A DNA stretch of 64,000 nucleotides from Bacteroidales bacterium (GTDB lineage: Bacteria > Bacteroidota > Bacteroidia > Bacteroidales > Tenuifilaceae), in assembly GCA_003818205.1 (NCBI GenBank), contig RPRQ01000007.1, forward strand, positions 38,463 through 102,462, written 5' to 3'. A program made the translations under genes and the position numbers. The notes under the pieces are model-generated. The model was not told the origin of the DNA. It ran no database searches and was given only the letters and a program-made list of their open reading frames with translations. The stretch's first letter is position 1, and every line of letters starts with the position of its first letter. Positions 36,096 to 45,288 of the stretch are shown one piece after another.

Positions 36096-37733
36096 TTATT
36101 TAATCTTGATAACTAAATCGTTTAGTTCTCTTACATCTCCTTTAGGTCCAACGGCTTTAATGTTGATTATATTTACAACGCTACCTGACTGGAGACTATT
36201 TAAAATTCTTTTCTGGCCTTCAGTAAATGATTGGCCTTTTGATGATTCGTCTTGGTTGAAACCTCGAATGGTTGCAGCAAGGGTAAACTCAGTAACCCTA
36301 AACTTCATGTCGAAGTCAAAGTCCTTTGGCATTTCGGCAACTACACCCAATGCCGCTGCAAGTTCATTTTTCGCAACTGTCTTACCTGTTATTCCGCCAA
36401 CCCTTGGAAGCGGAGCTGGAACCTGTTTAATACGGAACGGTTTTGTTCCCATATTTCGTTTTGCTCCATCAACTATAGCATATACTGTTATATCGCAGGT
36501 AGTTGTCCCAGCATCAGGCTGAACAATAAAACCAGTACCTGTTGATTTAATTGTACCCCTATTAATGGTTGGGGTAATTTTATCCATTGAGATACCAGGA
36601 ATTGAAATCTCACAAGGATTATCAACCCCGTAATAAAACACGTTCATTTTTGATGGTGATACAACTACGCTAGGTTCAGCTACTTCGTAGGTATGTCTAA
36701 ATGGTTTTCGGGTAATTGATCCATCGGGCGCAGTCATTTGTATTAGCCCAGACCAAAAGTTTTTACCAAGTTTAGTCCCTTTTGCTGTATATAACCCTTT
36801 TCCCGATTTTGAAACAGGAATTGATGTTGAACCGCCTGCTACTTTGTAATCGTATTCCCCTGTTTCTTTATTGTACGTTGAGTCGTAGTTACAAATAAGA
36901 ACTTCTGGTTGTTGAGTTGTATCAGAAGCTGCAAGGAAAACCTGAGCTTTGAAATCGTTCCCTTTAATTACATAGGTTGACGAAGGAATTACTGTAGCTT
37001 TTAGAACATTAAACTTAAAATCATTGGCTCCTACCTGTTGAAGCAGGTAATTAACAACCTCTGCTTCGCAGTTTAGCACATCCACCTGTACTTTTGTTAG
37101 CTGAGGAATAACGGCAATTAATGGGATATGCTCAAAGCGTGAACTCTCCCACGTATTTGATTCTCCATCTTCTTTTTGTGGAGGATTATCAGTATTTAAA
37201 ATCCCATTTATAGACTCAACAAGCTGAGGTGCCTTTTGCGAGTCAATCAGGTTTATTAGAAATTCCCGAAAGTGAATAATTTTTTTCTTTAAGTCAAATG
37301 CTTTACCATTGCCTTCTATTCCAATGAGAATCGTTGCAGCTTTATCAAGATCTCCTTTATTCTCAATAAAATCGCATAATACCTCATCTCCCTTTAGTGC
37401 GGGTGTTTCAGATCCTCCCTCTCCCAGAGTAACCACTTCTTTTTTAAGACCTTGAACAAAATTAATTAATTCTTGAGCCTCTTTTCTAATCTCATCCGCT
37501 TTATTTTTCCATGGGCCTACCTTTACTTTGTTAAGAGTAAACGCATTTTCGAACTGTATGTATAACTTTTCATTCTTAATTTTGTAGTTCTTTGTTGTTC
37601 CGGATAAACCGTTATCAATGAGAGCAAACGCATCAAGAACACTTGTTGTTACATTCAATGCAAGCATAGCTGTTAGCACGAGGTACATCATGCCAATCAT
37701 CTTTTGCCTGGGTGTTTCTTTACCGTGTGCCAT
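36096..37733 (-). CDS. gldM: GldM/PorM, type IX secretion motor component
   Basis: 545 residues. The N-terminus MAHGKETPRQKMIGMMYLVLTAMLALNVTTSVLDAF (residues 1-36) contains the single membrane helix typical of GldM. A large periplasmic region follows, with helical bundle then beta domains (NRGTIKSTGTGFIVQPDAG, PLPRVGGITGKTVAK near 440). GldM spans the periplasm and transmits torque or proton-driven motion from GldL to the outer ring. It is slightly longer than the Flavobacterium protein, and 23 bases downstream of gldL. Confidence 0.95.
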   Translation of the reverse strand: MAHGKETPRQKMIGMMYLVLTAMLALNVTTSVLDAFALIDNGLSGTTKNYKIKNEKLYIQFENAFTLNKVKVGPWKNKADEIRKEAQELINFVQGLKKEVVTLGEGGSETPALKGDEVLCDFIENKGDLDKAATILIGIEGNGKAFDLKKKIIHFREFLINLIDSQKAPQLVESINGILNTDNPPQKEDGESNTWESSRFEHIPLIAVIPQLTKVQVDVLNCEAEVVNYLLQQVGANDFKFNVLKATVIPSSTYVIKGNDFKAQVFLAASDTTQQPEVLICNYDSTYNKETGEYDYKVAGGSTSIPVSKSGKGLYTAKGTKLGKNFWSGLIQMTAPDGSITRKPFRHTYEVAEPSVVVSPSKMNVFYYGVDNPCEISIPGISMDKITPTINRGTIKSTGTGFIVQPDAGTTTCDITVYAIVDGAKRNMGTKPFRIKQVPAPLPRVGGITGKTVAKNELAAALGVVAEMPKDFDFDMKFRVTEFTLAATIRGFNQDESSKGQSFTEGQKRILNSLQSGSVVNIINIKAVGPKGDVRELNDLVIKIK

Positions 37734-37756
37734 ATATCTAGAGAGCTAAAGGATGA

Positions 37757-38992
37757 TTATTTACCATTCGACATTACGTTCATTGCTGAAAGCATATTAC
37801 CATAAACTGAATTCAATGCTGAAATATTCTTGTTAAGTAATTCAAGTGCTTGGGCGAACTTTTCGGTCTCTGTAACGGAGGTATTAATTTTCTTCATCAT
37901 GCCATCAACTCCGGAATAAACCTTTTCAGCTTCTTTCAAACGCTGATTGGTTTCCTGTAAATGAAGTTCGTGGGCAGCATTTAAAGCCGACATGTTTTTA
38001 TTTAAACGTTCGAGCTGTTCTTTGTATCCACCGCTACCCTCGCTGATAAGATTACCATTAGCTTTCATAGCATCGGATAGCTGTTGGTATGTTAAGTTTA
38101 ATGAGTCTGTTGCTTGCTTGTATGTAGAAGTTAAACCATTTGCAGCGGTGCTGAGTTCTGTCGCTACTTTATTGCCAGATTCAGTAATTCTACCGCTAAC
38201 ATTTTCGCCTGCTTTTGTGAGCTGATCTTGCAGGTTGGTTACCGATTTGCTTACCCCATTCATGAAATCTTGACCGCTTTCCGCAACAATACCTGCTGTT
38301 TTCTGGTAATTTTCAGAAAGAATATTTATTGATTCGTTGAGAACCTGTCCCGATTTGGCGTGGTTTTCGGTAAATGAGCCAATGGATTCAGAGGCTTTTT
38401 TCATCTTTTCGGTGTACTCGTTTGTTGCAACTGCTGCATTTGAAATATCAGCAAGTTTTGTTGATGTTTCACCGAGTTTGTTTAACCCTTTACCTACTTT
38501 ATCGAAAAGTTCAGGACCAATTTCAGCATTTTCAAGCATCCTGTTAAACTTCTCAGTAAAAACAAGGGCTCCACCAACGCCGACAGTGGCTTGTTGAACC
38601 TGAGATGAACCTGATGTTTGGCTACCTGCTTGGCCTCCTCCGCTTGATGCCACTACGCTTGATATTATCTCCTTGATAGAATCAGCATCGAGTGGACCAC
38701 CATGCTTGCTGTCGCTTCTGTACTTACGAAGTTCTTCTTCGTCAGACATACCTGCAAGTTCAGGGTAAACAAGAGTCCAATCAACCTCTTCGTGAATTGG
38801 CTCGAAGGCTGAGAAAAAGAAGATGATTGCTTCAATCCCCATCCCGAACATAAGCATTGTGGAAGCACCTGGTAGGTGAAGGATTTTAAATAGAGCACCA
38901 AGAATAACGATTGAAGCACCCCAACCGTAGAGATACTTCATAAAGTTTTTCCATCCTGATCCTTGGACTATTTCAGAAATATTAAATCCCAT
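37757..38992 (-). CDS. gldL: GldL/PorL with long coiled-coil C-terminus
   Basis: 411 residues, clearly longer than the roughly 215 of Flavobacterium GldL. Two membrane helices occur at about 20-38 and 45-62. The second contains E54 (FGMGIEAIIFF), matching the glutamate proposed to carry protons in the GldLM motor. From about 140 onward the cytoplasmic part is a predicted coiled coil rich in A, N, S and T with methyl-accepting-like heptads (ISNAAVATNEYTEKMKKASES, VSGRITESGNKVATELSTAA). GldL and GldM form the inner-membrane engine of the T9SS. Confidence 0.94.
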   Translation of the reverse strand: MGFNISEIVQGSGWKNFMKYLYGWGASIVILGALFKILHLPGASTMLMFGMGIEAIIFFFSAFEPIHEEVDWTLVYPELAGMSDEEELRKYRSDSKHGGPLDADSIKEIISSVVASSGGGQAGSQTSGSSQVQQATVGVGGALVFTEKFNRMLENAEIGPELFDKVGKGLNKLGETSTKLADISNAAVATNEYTEKMKKASESIGSFTENHAKSGQVLNESINILSENYQKTAGIVAESGQDFMNGVSKSVTNLQDQLTKAGENVSGRITESGNKVATELSTAANGLTSTYKQATDSLNLTYQQLSDAMKANGNLISEGSGGYKEQLERLNKNMSALNAAHELHLQETNQRLKEAEKVYSGVDGMMKKINTSVTETEKFAQALELLNKNISALNSVYGNMLSAMNVMSNGK

Positions 38993-39039
38993 GGTGTTTA
39001 ATTATTAAGTTTATTGATGCACCTTCGTGCATATATTGC

Positions 39040-40371
39040 TTACTTACCGCCTAAATAAGATTTTACACATCTAAAACCGACATACGATTTAGTTGTATCC
39101 TGATATTCAAATGTACGAGTTCCAACCTGTAGGAAATATCCAATATCTTTCCAAGAACCACCTCGGATAACTTTACGTTTCAGCGCAGGAGGATCATTGG
39201 GCTTTGCATTGTATTTGTAGTCAGGGTTCATATCGTGAACAAATGAATAAGCGCTTTCATCGAATGCATTGGCAGTCCATTCAGAAACGTTTCCGGCCAT
39301 GTCATAAATACCATAGTCGTTAGGTTCATAGCTGCCTACAGCAAGGGTAATAAACCCTCCATCGTCAACGTAATTCCCACGAAGGGGCTTGAAGTTAGCG
39401 AGGAAGCATCCTTCAGCATTACGGGTGTAAGGACCACCCCAAGGGTACATGCTGTGATCGAGACCTCCTCTAGCAGCGTATTCCCATTCAGCTTCGGTGG
39501 GTAAACGGTAGTCATTCGATCCTGCTAATCCTTGGGATACTAAATATTTGTTAAAAGTTTGAGATCTCCATATACAGAATGCGGAAGCTTGTTTCCACGA
39601 TACCCCAACTACAGGGTAATTGTCGTATGATGGATGCCAAAAGTATGTTGTTGCGTAGGGTTCATTGTATGAGTAAGAGAAATCGCTAATCCAGCAGAGC
39701 GTATCGGGGTAAACATTTACCTTGTCGCGGATTATGAACGAGGAGCGGTCAGTTACCTTAACAGGTACACCCATATTATTGATTACTTCACCTTCATCGT
39801 AGCTTTGGGTTTCAAAGTTGTAACGATTACGTTTAGCAGCGGCTTGCTTTAGGTCGATCCAAAAGTATTCGTAATCAAGTTTGCGGGTATCAACTTCTTG
39901 TCGGTTATAAAAGCTTTCCTCCTTAGTGTAATACATCTCCTTAAGGATTTCTGCTTGTCCTTCATCGGTTGGATCAATAGGGATTTCCCAATTTAAGGTT
40001 GGAGGATCGATGGGGTTGCCAAACTGATCTTCGGAGATTGCAAATTCATCGTTTTGCTCAGCAAGTTTTCTTCTTGCAATAGAATCGCGAACGTAATATA
40101 CAAATTGGCGATACTGATTATTCGTAATCTCAGTTTGATCAATCCAAAAATTATCCACTGAAATGGTTTTGGTTGGAGAGTTTATTGCCCAAGAAACATC
40201 TTGATCGTTTCCACCCATGTTGAATGAACCCATGGGAACAAATACCATATTGTATGGGTTTGGCTCTGCATAGCTTTTTCTTCCTTCAACACCAACAAGT
40301 TCACCTTGTGGACCTGAACCACAACTACTAAGTAAAGCTATAAGAACACTAAAAATAAGAAGCTTTTTCAT
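39040..40371 (-). CDS. gldK: GldK/PorK lipoprotein, type IX secretion ring
   Basis: 443 residues from the ATG at 40371, chosen because GGAG lies six bases upstream and a clean lipoprotein signal follows (MKKLLIFSVLIALLSSCGSG, cysteine at 17). The body is an FGE-sulfatase-like fold: VPMGSFNMGGNDQD, YRLPTEAEWEYAARGGLD, YDMAGNVSEWTANAF and VIRGGSWKD...VGFRC. GldK is anchored in the outer membrane and builds rings with GldN. It stands between porP and gldL. Confidence 0.95.
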   Translation of the reverse strand: MKKLLIFSVLIALLSSCGSGPQGELVGVEGRKSYAEPNPYNMVFVPMGSFNMGGNDQDVSWAINSPTKTISVDNFWIDQTEITNNQYRQFVYYVRDSIARRKLAEQNDEFAISEDQFGNPIDPPTLNWEIPIDPTDEGQAEILKEMYYTKEESFYNRQEVDTRKLDYEYFWIDLKQAAAKRNRYNFETQSYDEGEVINNMGVPVKVTDRSSFIIRDKVNVYPDTLCWISDFSYSYNEPYATTYFWHPSYDNYPVVGVSWKQASAFCIWRSQTFNKYLVSQGLAGSNDYRLPTEAEWEYAARGGLDHSMYPWGGPYTRNAEGCFLANFKPLRGNYVDDGGFITLAVGSYEPNDYGIYDMAGNVSEWTANAFDESAYSFVHDMNPDYKYNAKPNDPPALKRKVIRGGSWKDIGYFLQVGTRTFEYQDTTKSYVGFRCVKSYLGGK

Positions 40372-40427
40372 AACACTCCATTTATTTAGCAAATAACGTA
40401 ATTTTTTTTGAATTCAGTTTTAATGGT

Positions 40428-41366
40428 TTACAAAAATCTTATGCTTTTATATTGTTGAGGTGGTCTTTCCTTCTTCAATGTAAAGGAATAACCTAGCATA
40501 AACTCATGAGAACCATCGTTATACGCACTAATTTCTCTAAATGAGAATTCGTATGCGTAGCCAATTTTTAACCCGTTAAATAATTCAACGCCTAACATTC
40601 CGGTTACGGCTTCGCCTAATCGACCCATACGATATGAAACGCCTCCCCAGAATTTTTTATTGTACATAATGTTAGCGGATAATGAAATTTGTGACAAGAA
40701 TAAATCAGAAACCCCATAAACAGAAGGGTTGAATTGCCACGAAGGATTAGGCATGTTAAGTATATATCCACCGGTTAGATAGAATTGACGTTTATATCGA
40801 GCGGGATTCGGTGCTTTATTCATTTTTGTGCCGTTGAGATGTGCTGCTGATAAACCAAAATACATATTCTCAGTATTGTAGTAAAGCCCAAAGCCCAAAT
40901 CTAGATTCAGGCTGCTCTCTTTTTCATTTGGAACGGCAATATCCGAACTTGCTCCAGGATAGTTCCATTTCGGGTCGATATTTTTACTGATGAACCCTCC
41001 GCTTATCCCTAAGCCAAGTGTTCCCTTACCCGCTTTAAGGCGAGCAGCATACGATAGGTTAAGCGCAAGGTCTTTATTAAATGCAGGATTATCGCTGATG
41101 ATGTTCATTCCAACCCCGCTTTTAAAGCCAAAAGGTTTAATTGCAGCATTGACATTTAAGGCTGTTGTTCGCGGAGCACCATCGAATCCCATCCATTGAA
41201 TTCTGTTAATTAGGCTTGTCGCTATCATATCGCTACTTCCTGCTGCACCAGGGTTGATAGTGTTTTGATTGAATAGAACCTGAGAGAATTGAGGATCTTG
41301 CTGCGCATAGGCAGAAGACAAAAACACCAATGAAACAAGCATTAAAATAGGTTTCTTTAATCGCAT
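40428..41366 (-). CDS. porP: PorP/SprF-family type IX secretion membrane protein
   Basis: 312 residues from the ATG at 41366, which opens the signal peptide MRLKKPILMLVSLVFLSSAYAQ. The mature start QQDPQFSQVLFNQNTINPGAA is the PorP/SprF hallmark, followed by NRIQWMGFDGAP and repeated barrel strands ending in EFMLGYSFTL. It is an outer-membrane barrel associated with the T9SS. It leads the gldKLMN cluster as in Porphyromonas. Confidence 0.93.
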   Translation of the reverse strand: MRLKKPILMLVSLVFLSSAYAQQDPQFSQVLFNQNTINPGAAGSSDMIATSLINRIQWMGFDGAPRTTALNVNAAIKPFGFKSGVGMNIISDNPAFNKDLALNLSYAARLKAGKGTLGLGISGGFISKNIDPKWNYPGASSDIAVPNEKESSLNLDLGFGLYYNTENMYFGLSAAHLNGTKMNKAPNPARYKRQFYLTGGYILNMPNPSWQFNPSVYGVSDLFLSQISLSANIMYNKKFWGGVSYRMGRLGEAVTGMLGVELFNGLKIGYAYEFSFREISAYNDGSHEFMLGYSFTLKKERPPQQYKSIRFL

Positions 41367-41576
41367 GTTATTATACCTCACTAAAAATGGTTCAACCGAA
41401 AGGTAAAGTAAATAAAAATATTGATTCCCTACAAATTTTATTAACAATAATATGTTGATAAATGAATGAAAAAGTAATAGCTTATACTTTTATTCTTTGA
41501 ATAAAGTTAGGAATTATTAAAAAAAAATAACCAAAGGGTGTTAAAAGATAGCTTCATTGATGAGCAGATGATAATG

Positions 41577-42740
41577 CTAAACAGCTTTGGTATAGTTTCT
41601 TAGCCATTTTTCGGGAACTTCGTGCTTGCTTGCAGAAACGTAATCGTTGTAGGAGCAGGCAATAAAAAATTTTCCGGTTGGGTAAATATCTAATTTGCTT
41701 GTTGGAATTTCCATCCACCAGCTATCGGTGAGTAAACTTTTATAAAAAACCATCTCTATTCCGGGGGTACTGCTATCGACAATAAATTTTTTGAAATCGT
41801 TATCTGACGATGGATTTTCCCCTTTTCTCTGTGAATACGCTTCAATAAAATGCCAAATGAGCTGAGCTGAGAGGTGAGCGCTTAGCGATGATGCTTCGGC
41901 ATCGGCGTTTTGCTCAAAGATACCAAAGCAGCAGGTTTTATCGCTTAACCCTGAGTATCGTGAAAGTTGGCAAGCTTCTTCAGCATATAATCCGTTTGGA
42001 GAAGGGAAAATATTCCCCTGACAGTCGGAGTTTCTTATGGCACCAAGATCGAAGCTAACGAAGTCAGAATCTCTAAAAATGGGCTCAATATCCCGGAAAT
42101 TGCCCCTAACATAGCCCAAGCGAAGAGCTTCATGGTTCAATTTTCCGATCTTTTCAATCTTTTTCGGATCGCACAGATAGCCCTGATAGCCGACTAGGCT
42201 GATATTGAAAAGGCTTTCAAGGGGTTCTTTCAGGAAGTTTTGAAGGTAACCGGTTGAGCTAAATTCGCCTTGGTTGTCATCCAAATCTATTCGTGAATCG
42301 ATGAACGCAAGGTTGATATTCTTTCGATGTTGTTTTATTGCCTGATAGATGGGGAATGAAATTTCCTGAGTCCCTCCCAATACAATAAGGGTTGAATCTT
42401 TTCCGATAAAATAATTAGTAATATCCTTTACTGCCGAATAGGAATCCTTTGGAGACTTTGTGGGTTTAAGGTTTCCCGCATCAACAATTTTTAACTTTGA
42501 TGGAAAACCGGAAAGGCTATAGAAATATTCACGGATTAGGTCGGGTGATTTTGAAGCCCCGATGTTCGAAGAGTTTCTGCTTTCAGGAAAGCCAATGATA
42601 ACAATATCCTCCTGATTGACAATGGGAAACGTTCTCCCATGCTTAAATGGGGTGATATTCGTAAGCGTTGAGGAATCTTTGCAAACACCTCCTCTTATGG
42701 GTAGAGCATCTGTGGGATCGAGATAATCGGCTAGGTTCAT
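41577..42740 (-). CDS. Arginase/formimidoylglutamase-family protein, degenerate active site
   Basis: 387 residues. The ureohydrolase fold is recognisable from the order of blocks IVLGGTQEISF, AFIDSRIDL, FVSFDLGAIRNSD and GLYAEEACQLSRYSG. The manganese-binding motifs are altered, however: the usual GGDHS is GGTQE, DAHxD is DSRID, and SxDxDxxDP is SFDLGAI. Loss of most ligands suggests no hydrolase activity, so a structural or regulatory role is more likely. It overlaps topA by four bases and precedes the porP-gldKLMN cluster. Confidence 0.8.
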   Translation of the reverse strand: MNLADYLDPTDALPIRGGVCKDSSTLTNITPFKHGRTFPIVNQEDIVIIGFPESRNSSNIGASKSPDLIREYFYSLSGFPSKLKIVDAGNLKPTKSPKDSYSAVKDITNYFIGKDSTLIVLGGTQEISFPIYQAIKQHRKNINLAFIDSRIDLDDNQGEFSSTGYLQNFLKEPLESLFNISLVGYQGYLCDPKKIEKIGKLNHEALRLGYVRGNFRDIEPIFRDSDFVSFDLGAIRNSDCQGNIFPSPNGLYAEEACQLSRYSGLSDKTCCFGIFEQNADAEASSLSAHLSAQLIWHFIEAYSQRKGENPSSDNDFKKFIVDSSTPGIEMVFYKSLLTDSWWMEIPTSKLDIYPTGKFFIACSYNDYVSASKHEVPEKWLRNYTKAV

Positions 42741-45058
42741 TTCTTCGCTTTACCTGGTATTTTTTTCTTCTTATTGGTTGGCTTTTGCTCCCCTACAATT
42801 TTAATACAGTCAGCATAATCTAATTTAGCTGCTTCGGATCCTTTGGGTAGCTTATAGTTATCACCTTTATAGTTGATGTAAGGGCCCCAACGGCCATTCA
42901 GCAGCTGAAGCGTTGAATCCTCTTCGAATATCTTGATTACTCTCTCTCGATCTTTCTTACGACCCTCTTCGATGAGCTCAATTGCACGTTCTATTTCTAT
43001 TGTTATAGGATTATCCTCTTTTTTTAATGAAACAAATTTTGAGTTATGGCGAACATAGGGGCCAAATCGGCCAATCCCGATTACAACATCTTTCTCTTCG
43101 TATAGCCCTAGATTACGGGGTAGGTTAAATAGCTTAAGGGCTTCTTCAAGGGTAATGGTTTCGATAAGTTGACCCTTTAAAAGGCTTGCGTACTGTGCCT
43201 TTTCTTTTGTCTCGGTGTTGTTTTCACCAATTTGGGCAATAGGGCCAAATCGGCCAATTCGGACGGTTACGGGTTTCCCTGTTTTTGGATCGGTTCCAAG
43301 AATTCGCTCTCCTTTACTATAATCGGATTCTACAAGAGTTTTCTCAACTTCTTTATGGAATGGGCGATAGAACTGATCAATCATTTTCGTCCATTCTATT
43401 TTTCCCTCAGCAATATCATCGAACTCCTTTTCAACGGTAGCGGTAAAGTTGTAGCTAAGGATGTCTTTAAAGTATTCTACTAGAAAATCGTTTACTACAA
43501 TGCCGATATCGCTAGGGAATAGCTTTGCTTTTTCGCTACCCGTATTTTCAGTTTTCTCTTCCTTGGTTACTTTTCCGTTCTTGAGCAGAATTGAGATATA
43601 CTTACGTTCAGTTCCTTCACGATCCTCCTTGAGGGCATATCCACGCGCAACAATGGTTGAAATAGTTGGTGCATAGGTTGATGGTCTTCCAATTCCGAGT
43701 TCTTCAAGTTTTTTAACTAAGCTTGCCTCGGTATAGCGTGGAGGACGCTGCGTGAATCTTTCGTTGGCTGAAATCTCCTTGGGGGTTAAAACTTGACCTG
43801 CTTTCATTGGCGGTAGAAGATCTTTGCCCGATTCCTCTGAATCATCATCGGATGATTCGAAGTAAACCCTTAGAAAGCCATCAAATAGAATAACCTCACC
43901 TGAAGCGATGAACTTGTAATTCGATGTGGAGATATTTATGGTTACAACCGTTTTTTCGAGCTGGGCATCGCTCATCTGTGAGGCGATTGTTCTTTTCCAA
44001 ATCAGCTCGTAAAGGCGTTGTTCTGCAGTGCTTCCAACTATTTTTTGTTTTTCAATGTATGATGGGCGAATGGCCTCATGAGCTTCCTGAGCACCCTTCG
44101 ATTTTGTTTTAAATCTTCGTGGGAAGTGATATTTTTCACCAAATTCTTCACAAATGGTCTTCTTTGCGGCATCAATGGCTGTCTCCGATAGGTTAACCGA
44201 GTCGGTTCTCATGTAGGTAATATGACCTGCCTCATAAAGTTTTTGAGCAATGGTCATGGTTTGAGAAACGGAGAAATTCAATTTTCGACTTGCTTCCTGC
44301 TGTAAAGTTGACGTGGTGAATGGTGGAGCAGGGGTTTTCTTCGAAGGTTTTTTGCTGATATCGGAAATTGTAAAACTGGCATTCTTACAATTTTCGATTA
44401 AATCTAGGGTTTCCTTTAAGGTATTCAGCTTCTCCGAAAGTTCGGCTTTAATTTCTGTATCACTTTTAAATAGTGCATTAACTTTGAAGAATGATGATGC
44501 TTTAAAGGTAAATACCTCACGTTCACGTTCAACCAACAACCTTACCGCAACCGATTGAACTCGACCTGCTGATAGAGCAGGTTTTACCTTCTTCCATAGA
44601 ATAGGTGAGAGTTCAAAACCTACCAATCTATCAAGAATTCTACGAGCTTGTTGGGCATTAACTAGGTTATAGTCAATTCCCCTTGGGTTTTTAATAGCGT
44701 TTTGGATGGCATCGTTGGTAATTTCGTGAAAAACAATCCTTTTTGTTTTCTTCGGGTCGAGCTTTAGAACTTCGCTCAGATGCCATGCGATTGCTTCTCC
44801 TTCGCGATCCTCATCGGATGCTAGCCATACGGTTTGCGCTTCGGCCGAGCTTTTGCGGAGGTCATCAACCACCTTTTTCTTTTCATCGTTAACGATATAC
44901 TCAGGTTTAAATCCCTTATCGATATCGATTCCTAGATTTTTTTTGGATAAATCTCGGATATGGCCAAAACTCGACTTCACAACAAAATCCTTCCCTAAAA
45001 ACTTTTCAATGGTTTTTGCCTTGGCGGGTGACTCAACGATAACAAGATTCTTAATCAT
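42737..45058 (-). CDS. topA: DNA topoisomerase I
   Basis: 773 residues. TOPRIM motif VIVESPAKAKTIEKFLG at 6-22, DEDREGEAIAWHL at about 81-93 and the catalytic tyrosine in GHITYMRTDSVNLS, with RPSTYAPTISTI later. The C-terminus carries zinc-finger-less Toprim_C_Rpt-like repeats (GRFGPIAQIG, GRFGPYVRH, GRWGPYINYKG) instead of cysteine zinc fingers, and a lysine-rich tail, as is usual in Bacteroidetes. It relaxes negative supercoils. The start MIKNLVIVESP is standard. Confidence 0.96.
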   Translation of the reverse strand: MIKNLVIVESPAKAKTIEKFLGKDFVVKSSFGHIRDLSKKNLGIDIDKGFKPEYIVNDEKKKVVDDLRKSSAEAQTVWLASDEDREGEAIAWHLSEVLKLDPKKTKRIVFHEITNDAIQNAIKNPRGIDYNLVNAQQARRILDRLVGFELSPILWKKVKPALSAGRVQSVAVRLLVEREREVFTFKASSFFKVNALFKSDTEIKAELSEKLNTLKETLDLIENCKNASFTISDISKKPSKKTPAPPFTTSTLQQEASRKLNFSVSQTMTIAQKLYEAGHITYMRTDSVNLSETAIDAAKKTICEEFGEKYHFPRRFKTKSKGAQEAHEAIRPSYIEKQKIVGSTAEQRLYELIWKRTIASQMSDAQLEKTVVTINISTSNYKFIASGEVILFDGFLRVYFESSDDDSEESGKDLLPPMKAGQVLTPKEISANERFTQRPPRYTEASLVKKLEELGIGRPSTYAPTISTIVARGYALKEDREGTERKYISILLKNGKVTKEEKTENTGSEKAKLFPSDIGIVVNDFLVEYFKDILSYNFTATVEKEFDDIAEGKIEWTKMIDQFYRPFHKEVEKTLVESDYSKGERILGTDPKTGKPVTVRIGRFGPIAQIGENNTETKEKAQYASLLKGQLIETITLEEALKLFNLPRNLGLYEEKDVVIGIGRFGPYVRHNSKFVSLKKEDNPITIEIERAIELIEEGRKKDRERVIKIFEEDSTLQLLNGRWGPYINYKGDNYKLPKGSEAAKLDYADCIKIVGEQKPTNKKKKIPGKAKK

Positions 45059-45288
45059 ACCTTATTATTATGTTTGAAATAAAATTTGGCACAAAGTAAA
45101 ACAATAAACGAAGTATCAGCAAAAAAATATTCAAATACATTCTTCTTTGTATTGGGAATGGGTGAAAAATATTTGCTGAAATGATATTGTAAACACTAAT
45201 TAACAAAGGAAAGGTTGCTCATGGTAAAGCATTGAAATTACCTTTTAAATAATTGTTAACTTTACCAAGAAATTTTAACAAACCGATT

